Notes under the pieces: model-generated
What the model was told of the DNA's origin: nothing
Database searches by the model: none
The model's input: only the letters and a program-made list of their open reading frames with translations
NCBI GenBank assembly: GCA_900553155.1
Contig: USCM01000024.1
Location: 1-13,897, forward strand
Direction of reading: 5' to 3'
Length of the DNA: 13,897 nt
DNA from: an uncultured Prevotella sp.
GTDB taxonomy: Bacteria > Bacteroidota > Bacteroidia > Bacteroidales > Bacteroidaceae
Position numbers and translations under genes: made by a program
Part shown: positions 5,670 through 11,518 of the stretch, one piece after another
Layout: the number at the start of each line of letters is the position of its first letter
How positions within the stretch are numbered: the stretch's first letter is position 1

Positions 5670-6479
5670 TTACTTCAAATCAGAAATTAAATCCGGCATA
5701 ATAAATACCGAGTGAACCACCTGCTTCTCCTTTGGCGGTATCTGCATATAGTTCTTATATAGGTCGGTGAGGTAGGCATCCGGATTGGCAGGAGCCGCAA
5801 ACTGTTTGCCCTCGAAGCTTATTGTAGACAGAGGGAAGACGGAGTCCTTGCGGTGCATTATGCCGTAGCCGTTGTTGATGAGGATGTTCGACATATAGGT
5901 GTCCTTGCTATGAGTGGCAAACGCCACCTTCCAGCGCAGCTTGTACCACAGATACTTAGCCCCGAAGAAGAAGAACTCTAAGAAGGCTCGCCACGAATAC
6001 TGGTGCGAGTGGTGCAGTATGGAGTAGCACTTCGACATGCCCTTGCCGTACTTCTTGCAGAAGCTCTTCGACACGTTGGGATAGTCTATCATCGGGAAGA
6101 TATCGACAAACAAGCCCTTGGAGTAAGGCTTGGAGAAGTCTTCGTTGCCCTCCACGTAGAACGAGTTGAGGTCGCGCACCTTCATAATAGGCTCTCTTGT
6201 AGGCTCAGTCTCAGGTGTTTGTAGGCGCAAGGTTTCCGGCAGTTCGCTTGGCGCAATCTTTGCGAAGCGGCGCGCGTCTTCCAAGGGCATGGCTATGTCG
6301 ATGTCGTCGTCCCAAGGAATGAAGCCCTTGTGGCGCACGGCACCGAGCAGCGAGCCGCCGTCGAGCCAGTACTTGATGTCGTGGCGGCGGCAGATGCGGT
6401 CTATTTCTTCGAGTATGGTTATTTGCTTAAGCTGTGCGCGGCGCAGCTGCTGTTGCTTGAATTGTTCGAGATAGTTCAT
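5670..6479 (-). CDS. licD: LicD-family phosphotransferase
   Basis: LicD proteins move a phospho-alcohol (phosphocholine in Haemophilus, ribitol phosphate in eukaryotic fukutin/FKRP relatives) from a CDP-activated donor to a glycan. The 269-residue protein is full length. It shows YWLDGGSLLGAVRHKGFIPW at 37-56 and then the metal-binding acidic cluster DDDID at 57-61, both hallmarks of the nucleotidyltransferase-like LicD fold, followed by FVDIFP at 124-129. No signal peptide and no clear membrane helix, apart from an aromatic stretch FLEFFFFGAKYLWY around 165-180, so it is probably cytoplasmic or membrane-associated. Its ATG at 6479 is 8 bases beyond the stop of the CDP-alditol synthase gene, so the two form one operon. 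That partner makes ribitol phosphate the likely transferred group, by inference. The acceptor is unknown. Confidence 0.85.
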   Translation of the reverse strand: MNYLEQFKQQQLRRAQLKQITILEEIDRICRRHDIKYWLDGGSLLGAVRHKGFIPWDDDIDIAMPLEDARRFAKIAPSELPETLRLQTPETEPTREPIMKVRDLNSFYVEGNEDFSKPYSKGLFVDIFPMIDYPNVSKSFCKKYGKGMSKCYSILHHSHQYSWRAFLEFFFFGAKYLWYKLRWKVAFATHSKDTYMSNILINNGYGIMHRKDSVFPLSTISFEGKQFAAPANPDAYLTDLYKNYMQIPPKEKQVVHSVFIMPDLISDLK

Positions 6480-6487
6480 CTTATTTC

Positions 6488-7855
6488 TTACTCCTTTTGT
6501 CTTCTTACGTCAATAACCTGACCCGTGCAGTCGGAAGCCAACGTCTGCAGTGTAGCCTCAGCCACACGCTCCGGCATAAGCAGCGAGTCGTCCGGCTCGA
6601 TGCCGAAGTTCTGCTGGCGCATCGGGGTCTTTGTGCGCTCCGGGTTAATGCAGTTAATCTTGATGCCGTCGCCGTCCCACTCCTGTGCCACCGCCTGCAC
6701 AAAGTTTACGATGGCAGCCTTTGTAGACGAGTAGATGCTGTAGAACGCCCTACCCCTTGTGTACGAGCTTGAAGTGAAGAAGATTAGCTTGCCCTCAGTC
6801 TGCTTGAGGTACGGATAAGCCTCAAGAGCCACGTTCACGGTACCGAGGTAGTTGGTCTGCACCGCATTCTGTATCGTCTCATAATCCATGGAGGCAAGAG
6901 GCTCCTTGTTGAGCACACCGGCTGTACACACCACATAGTCGATGCGGCCAGCCTCCTCGTGCGCCTCGGTCATAGCCTTAGCCACGCTGTCGCGCTGTGC
7001 CACGTCCACCTTGTTCTCCGAACGCGAGTAAGAGAACACCTTGGCGCCACTCTCCCTAAGCATCTCCACCACATACTTGCCTATGCCGTAGCTTCCGCCG
7101 AAGACCACCGCCACCTTGTCGCGGAACACGTCGGACACGTGCTCTATGCTTTCCGGCTCGGTGTTCTTAAGCTGGAAGAGCTTGTCGAGCATATATGTAT
7201 CCTCGCGGTATGTAAGCTTCATGTTGCTCTCCTCGCCACGCACCACAAACACAGGCTCGTCGGTATACTTGCGCACCACGCCGCAGTCGTCGGTAGTCTT
7301 AAATGCAGGGTCCTTCAAGGCACGCTCGTAAGCGTCGGCAATGAGCTGGCGGTCGAAAGCCTGCGGTGTCTGTCCGCGGCGCAAGCGCGAGCGGTCGGGA
7401 ATGGATGTTATGCAGTCGTTGCCGTCTACCTCGATAATGGTGTCGGCAGACGGAATGGCAACGTCAATGGCACGATGCGACGAAAGGGCATCTATAACGT
7501 CGTTGACGATGCGCTGACTTACAAGCGGGCGCACCGCATCGTGGAATATAAGGTTGACGTCCTGGTTGCTGTAGGCCTGTATGGCAGAAAGCGACGAGTC
7601 GTAACGCTCCTTGCCGCCCTTAAGTATCTTCTTAACCTTGCGCCACTTGTTGCGCAGCACGATGTTCTCGAAGTCGCTTATAAGCATTGGGTTAGCCACA
7701 ATGGCTATCTCGTCGATGCGCTGGTTGCGCTCGAACACGTCGACAGTGTGCTCCACCACCATCTTGCCTGCCACCTTGAAAAACTGTTTTGGGGTAGACA
7801 TCCCGAGGCGCGAGCCCACGCCACCGGCAAGTATAACGGCTATATTTCTTTTCAT
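6488..7855 (-). CDS. Bifunctional IspD/TarI-like cytidylyltransferase and SDR reductase (predicted CDP-ribitol synthase)
   Basis: A 455-residue fusion. Residues 1-230 are an IspD/TarI-type cytidylyltransferase: LAGGVGSRLGMSTPKQF at 9-25 (CTP loop with R16 and K23), HDAVRP at 105-110 and RRGQTPQAF at 159-167. Residues 245-455 are a short-chain dehydrogenase: GGSYGIG at 253-259 (NAD(P) loop), CTAG at 310-313, a serine cluster at 362-364 and YSSTK at 375-379 (catalytic Tyr375 and Lys379), then INPERTKTPM. This domain order and the INPERTKTPM segment resemble the Haemophilus Bcs1/Acs1 enzymes, which reduce ribulose 5-phosphate to ribitol 5-phosphate and join it to CTP giving CDP-ribitol. Length matches these enzymes. 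It is not the isoprenoid IspD, which has no SDR half. It has its own promoter (7878-7908) and leads into licD. Confidence 0.85.
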   Translation of the reverse strand: MKRNIAVILAGGVGSRLGMSTPKQFFKVAGKMVVEHTVDVFERNQRIDEIAIVANPMLISDFENIVLRNKWRKVKKILKGGKERYDSSLSAIQAYSNQDVNLIFHDAVRPLVSQRIVNDVIDALSSHRAIDVAIPSADTIIEVDGNDCITSIPDRSRLRRGQTPQAFDRQLIADAYERALKDPAFKTTDDCGVVRKYTDEPVFVVRGEESNMKLTYREDTYMLDKLFQLKNTEPESIEHVSDVFRDKVAVVFGGSYGIGKYVVEMLRESGAKVFSYSRSENKVDVAQRDSVAKAMTEAHEEAGRIDYVVCTAGVLNKEPLASMDYETIQNAVQTNYLGTVNVALEAYPYLKQTEGKLIFFTSSSYTRGRAFYSIYSSTKAAIVNFVQAVAQEWDGDGIKINCINPERTKTPMRQQNFGIEPDDSLLMPERVAEATLQTLASDCTGQVIDVRRQKE

Positions 7856-7877
7856 ACGTTCCTTGTTGTTTTATTTG

Positions 7878-7908
7878 CAAAGATAGTGCAAATCGAAGAC
7901 AAAACAAA
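7878..7908 (-). promoter_or_regulatory. Near-consensus promoter of the CDP-ribitol synthase / licD operon
   Basis: Minus strand TTTG (7908-7905), a 19-base spacer, then TATCTTTG (7885-7878) match the Bacteroidetes TTTG-N19-TAnnTTTG consensus exactly. The start would be about 7872, giving a leader of about 15 bases before the ATG at 7855. With the terminator at 7951-7987 upstream, this makes the operon independent of the arabinan genes. Confidence 0.75.
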
Positions 7909-7950
7909 GAAATAGCGCCAATTATACGTTTTATGGGCGTATATATACAA

Positions 7951-7987
7951 TTTGCCCCTCGCTCGGTGTTGCCAAGCGAGGGGCAAA
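7951..7987 (-). terminator. Strong hairpin terminator closing the arabinan operon
   Basis: Perfect 13-bp arms TTTGCCCCTCGCT (7951-7963) and AGCGAGGGGCAAA (7975-7987) with an 11-base loop begin 5 bases after the GH51 stop codon (7993-7995). On the minus strand the stem is followed by TGTATATATAC, a weak U tract. Because the stem has T/A tails on both sides it could work in either direction. Confidence 0.85.
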
Positions 7988-7992
7988 AAGCT

Positions 7993-10431
7993 TTACTTCA
8001 GTCGGAAGATGTTGAGCGAGTTGGCGGGTATCTCCACCACTGCTCCATCCGTAGATGTCGTTATGAATGTCTCGGTTGGGTGTACATTCGTAGGATTGTC
8101 GATAGTGTTCTCCTCCTTGCCGTTCTTGGCAGAGAGACGTATGAGCTTGCCTGTAGATATCGACTTGCCCTTGATGCTAATCTCGGCAGTGGTGTTCTCG
8201 CTGCTCGTGTTAGTAACCTTCAGTATCACCTCGCCCGTCTTCTCGTCCAGTGTAGCGGTAGAGAATACGCCCGGCAGAGTGTTGGCGCGAAGCTTAGTGG
8301 CAAATATCTGCTTGCCGTCCAAACTTGCAAAGACGCTGTCGCCCTTAACCTTAAGCTCGATGTCGTACCAGCGGCCTGCCTCTATCGTACCCGATGCGGT
8401 TGCAACCTGACCCTTGGCGCCATCCACAATCTGCTCGATGCCGTGCTGGGTGTTGTTCCATCCGCCGAGGTTAAGCCAGCAATAGTTCTTCTCGTCTACA
8501 TAGTTGAAGATTAGCATGAAGCCCTCGTTGCCGGCATCCTTGCGTGCTCTTACCTTATATATATATCCGTCGGCGGCTATCTCGCCTGGGTTAAGGCGTA
8601 TGCAACTCTCGCCGTTGGATGTCTGCTTGATGATGTTGCCGTCTACCTTCCAGGTGCCATGCACGTCGGTGGGCAACTCCTGCAGAGTCATTGGCAGAGC
8701 ATTGCCGCCAGCATCGGTATAGCCCTTGTCCTCAAACGAAGCCTGTGTAGTCCATGTACCCATGCCCACACGGCATACGGCTGGCTTTACGTGTGTCTCG
8801 CCGTAAGTATAAGGATTGGTTTGCTCTACCTTCAGCACGTGTGTGCCTACGTTGTTTGCCATAAGGTTCTGCACATAGTAGGACGGTGTGCCGAATACCT
8901 TGTCGGATGTAAACTGTATCATGTCGGGCGCCCACATACGGTCGTTGAGGTTGGCAAAGATAGGTGCATACGACGCCATTGTCACGATGTCGCTGTTGTT
9001 CTCGATGCCCTGCATATACACTGCCTCGCCAAGTGCGGCGTCAAGCGAGCCCATATTGCCGAAGCCCTGTGTAACGGCATACTCGCCTACGTATATCTCC
9101 GAACCCTTGCGGTTGTATGTGTCGTACTTACGGAAGTTCTCGGCAAACCAAGCCGGGTTGCGGTAGTAGTGCTCGTCGAGCAGCTCCACACTCTCCTTGC
9201 TGTCCCATGTGGGGTTGTCGTCGCCCCAAGCCACAACGTTGCCAATGAGGTGAATGTTGGGATATTTGGCAAGCACGGCATCCTTAAACTTCTTGAAGCG
9301 CTCGTAGTAGTGGTCGCTCTGAAGCGCAGGGTCGGGCTGGTTGTTCTCGTTGCCTATCTCAAGATACTCGATGTTGTATGGCTCGGGATGTCCGTTCTTG
9401 GCACGCAGGGCGCCATACTTGCTTGTTACTGGGCCATTGGCATACTCAAGAGCGTTCATACACTCGTCTATCCAAGGCTGTATGCTGTCCACAGGCGTCA
9501 TGCCGCCGTGCCACAAACCTACGTTGACAACGTATAGGGGCTTGGCGTTGAGGTCCTCGGCAAGCTGCAAGTACTCGTCAAAGCCCATGCCGTCGCTTGT
9601 GCGGTAGCGCCAGTTGACGTTCTTGTGTCCGGGGCGCTGCTCAATAGGACCGATGGTCTTCTCCCAGTGAAAAGCATTCTCCGGCGACTCCTGTCCCTCG
9701 ACGTAGCAACCACCCGGGAAGCGCACAAACTTGGGGCGGATGTTGTAGAGCAGCTGGGCGAGGTCGGGACGCAGACCATTGGGGCGGTTCTTGAACGTCG
9801 GTGGGAAGAGGCTTACAACGTCGAGCGTAACGCTGCCCTTGCCGTCGAACACCAGCTCAAACTGGGCCTTAGGGTCGTTGGCGTTGGCTGTAAGCTCGGC
9901 GGTATGCTTACCCCACTTCTTGCCGATGGCTGCGTCGATAGCTGTCTCGGCATATACGGTCTTGCCGTCGGCACTTACAAGGCGAGCCTTCAGGCCTCCC
10001 TTATAGTTGCCCTTTGCAAAGAGCGACAGCTTATAGGTTCTGCCCTGCACGGCGTTGATGCCCCAGAAGCCCTCGTTTATGAGGGATGCCGTGGCAGCCT
10101 TGTCGGCTTTTACGGTTAGCTGCAGAGCCTTGCCCTGTGCGTTGTTGAGCAGAGCCTTGCTAACGAGCTGGGTTGCGATGCTTGCTCCGTTGGCTGCCGA
10201 CGTGCGCCATGTAGGTATGGCGTTGTCGCTGTCCTCAAACGAGCGGTTGCTTATAAGCTCGGCATACAGTCCGCCGTCGGCAGCGTGGTTAATGTCCTCG
10301 AAGAAGATGCCGTACAAACTGGGCGACACCTTGATGCCCGGATTGGCGGCATCCACGTTTATCTTTACTTGGGCGTTGGCTGCAAGAGACGATGCGAGCA
10401 ACGCCGCGAGAAGTATTTTGTTGCGTTTCAT
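7993..10431 (-). CDS. Secreted GH51 alpha-L-arabinofuranosidase with an inserted beta-sandwich domain
   Basis: Cleaves terminal alpha-L-arabinofuranosyl residues from arabinan or arabinoxylan fragments, probably in the periplasm. The 812-residue protein has a signal peptide (1-20, ending ANA-Q). GH51 sequence begins at 35-66 (SLYGIFFEDINHAADGGLYA). Residues about 67-210 resemble a CBM4_9-like beta-sandwich. The (beta/alpha)8 barrel occupies about 215-530, with acid/base Glu362 in EIGNEN and nucleophile Glu450 in YVGEYA. The C-terminal GH51 domain starts near 535 and resumes at about 717-812. Between them, about 560-715, sits an extra domain (YIYKVRARKDAGNEGFMLIF, WYDIELKVKGDSVFASLDGK) resembling LamG/DUF1080-type sandwiches. 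It is the last gene of the operon, 24 bases after the GH43 gene, and is followed by a strong terminator. Confidence 0.92.
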   Translation of the reverse strand: MKRNKILLAALLASSLAANAQVKINVDAANPGIKVSPSLYGIFFEDINHAADGGLYAELISNRSFEDSDNAIPTWRTSAANGASIATQLVSKALLNNAQGKALQLTVKADKAATASLINEGFWGINAVQGRTYKLSLFAKGNYKGGLKARLVSADGKTVYAETAIDAAIGKKWGKHTAELTANANDPKAQFELVFDGKGSVTLDVVSLFPPTFKNRPNGLRPDLAQLLYNIRPKFVRFPGGCYVEGQESPENAFHWEKTIGPIEQRPGHKNVNWRYRTSDGMGFDEYLQLAEDLNAKPLYVVNVGLWHGGMTPVDSIQPWIDECMNALEYANGPVTSKYGALRAKNGHPEPYNIEYLEIGNENNQPDPALQSDHYYERFKKFKDAVLAKYPNIHLIGNVVAWGDDNPTWDSKESVELLDEHYYRNPAWFAENFRKYDTYNRKGSEIYVGEYAVTQGFGNMGSLDAALGEAVYMQGIENNSDIVTMASYAPIFANLNDRMWAPDMIQFTSDKVFGTPSYYVQNLMANNVGTHVLKVEQTNPYTYGETHVKPAVCRVGMGTWTTQASFEDKGYTDAGGNALPMTLQELPTDVHGTWKVDGNIIKQTSNGESCIRLNPGEIAADGYIYKVRARKDAGNEGFMLIFNYVDEKNYCWLNLGGWNNTQHGIEQIVDGAKGQVATASGTIEAGRWYDIELKVKGDSVFASLDGKQIFATKLRANTLPGVFSTATLDEKTGEVILKVTNTSSENTTAEISIKGKSISTGKLIRLSAKNGKEENTIDNPTNVHPTETFITTSTDGAVVEIPANSLNIFRLK

Positions 10432-10455
10432 TGATTTATGAAGTTATTATTGTTA

Positions 10456-11475
10456 TCACAGTGTGGGCCAGCCATCAGCCGTCCACGTTATCTTCTTTTG
10501 TATCAGCAGGGGCACACCATTCTTAGGTATGCTGTATCCGTGACACACAAACCAGTCGGCATCGCCGAACGAATAAGCCGAGCAATGGCCTGCCGCCTCA
10601 AACTCGCGCTTGTCGCCTTGGATGACGATAGTGCCTCCACCCTGACGCATGTCCTTGCCGTTGCGGTCGCGGTACGGACCCGCCACCTTCTTGCTTCTGC
10701 CCACCGCTACACGGTAGTTGCTCTTCGAGCCGCGGCAGCAGTAGTCCCAGCTAACAAAGAGGTAGTAGTAGCCGCCGTGCTGCATGATGAACGGAGCCTC
10801 AATGGCATTGGTTCCGGCAAACTGGGATGTAGGGTTTGGCTCTACATTGGTGTCGCCCTCGGCATGGCGTCGGGCTATGGTAAAGGGCTTGGCGCCACGC
10901 TTTACGTGCATGGTGCGGTCGAGCTGCACCATCTGTATGCCGTCCCAGAAGGAGCCCCACGTCATCCACGGGTTGCCCTTCTTGTCGACGATGATATTGG
11001 GGTCGATGGCGTTCCAGTTGTCGCGGTCGCCCTTTGAGGCCACTACGCAACCCTCATCCTTCCACCCGTCGGCATTGGCAAGCGACGTATTGCTTAGCAA
11101 TCCGATAGCCGATGTGTTCTTGCCGAATGTAGAGCACGAGTAGGTAAGATACCACTTGTCGCCGTACTTGATGACGTCGGGTGCCCAGATGTGGGTGTCG
11201 AAGCCTGGCACGCTGTCGCGGGTCCATGCCGGAATCTTACCTGCGGGCAGCACGCCGTCGGGCTTGATGGTCCAGTGGCGGCGGTCGGTAGACGTCATCT
11301 GCGTTATCCCGTGACCGGTGCAGTAGAGGTAGTACTTGCCGTCCTCAAACGCCATAACGGGGTCGTGCACCATCGGGGTGTCTACCACGAGGGGCGCGGT
11401 GGGCGTTTGGGCAAGGGCGGTATGGGTAATTGGGGCTAAGAAGGCAGCCCCAATTAAGTATTTGCCAAGTATCAT
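10456..11475 (-). CDS. Secreted GH43 arabinan endo-1,5-alpha-L-arabinanase-like enzyme
   Basis: A 339-residue single-domain five-bladed propeller enzyme predicted to cut internal alpha-1,5 bonds of arabinan. A signal peptide spans about 1-22 (ALA-Q). The three catalytic residues are visible: Asp38 in MVHDPVM (base), Asp158 in NAIDPNI (pKa modulator) and Glu226 in NAIEAPFI (acid). His297 in AAGHCSA matches the conserved metal-site histidine in the propeller centre. HIWAPDV at 95-101 is also typical. The length is that of a complete catalytic domain without accessory modules. It lies 43 bases after the large GH43 gene and 24 bases before the GH51 gene, all on one strand. An exo-acting or arabinofuranosidase specificity cannot be excluded by reading alone. 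Confidence 0.88.
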   Translation of the reverse strand: MILGKYLIGAAFLAPITHTALAQTPTAPLVVDTPMVHDPVMAFEDGKYYLYCTGHGITQMTSTDRRHWTIKPDGVLPAGKIPAWTRDSVPGFDTHIWAPDVIKYGDKWYLTYSCSTFGKNTSAIGLLSNTSLANADGWKDEGCVVASKGDRDNWNAIDPNIIVDKKGNPWMTWGSFWDGIQMVQLDRTMHVKRGAKPFTIARRHAEGDTNVEPNPTSQFAGTNAIEAPFIMQHGGYYYLFVSWDYCCRGSKSNYRVAVGRSKKVAGPYRDRNGKDMRQGGGTIVIQGDKREFEAAGHCSAYSFGDADWFVCHGYSIPKNGVPLLIQKKITWTADGWPTL

Positions 11476-11518
11476 AAACTACGATTGTTGTTATTAAAAG
11501 AACCGTATCTCCACACAC

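Noticed and set aside
6488..7855. Isoprenoid-pathway IspD
   Set aside because: The N-terminal half is IspD-like, but the fused SDR half and the licD partner fit a CDP-alditol synthase, not the MEP-pathway enzyme.
6959..7915. Long plus-strand frame opposite the CDP-ribitol synthase gene
   Set aside because: It is antisense to a gene with complete IspD and SDR motifs; its His/Val/Leu-rich translation has no recognisable domain and mirrors the codon bias of the true gene.
8659..9537. Plus-strand frame inside the GH51 gene
   Set aside because: It is an antisense shadow of the catalytic domain with no motifs.
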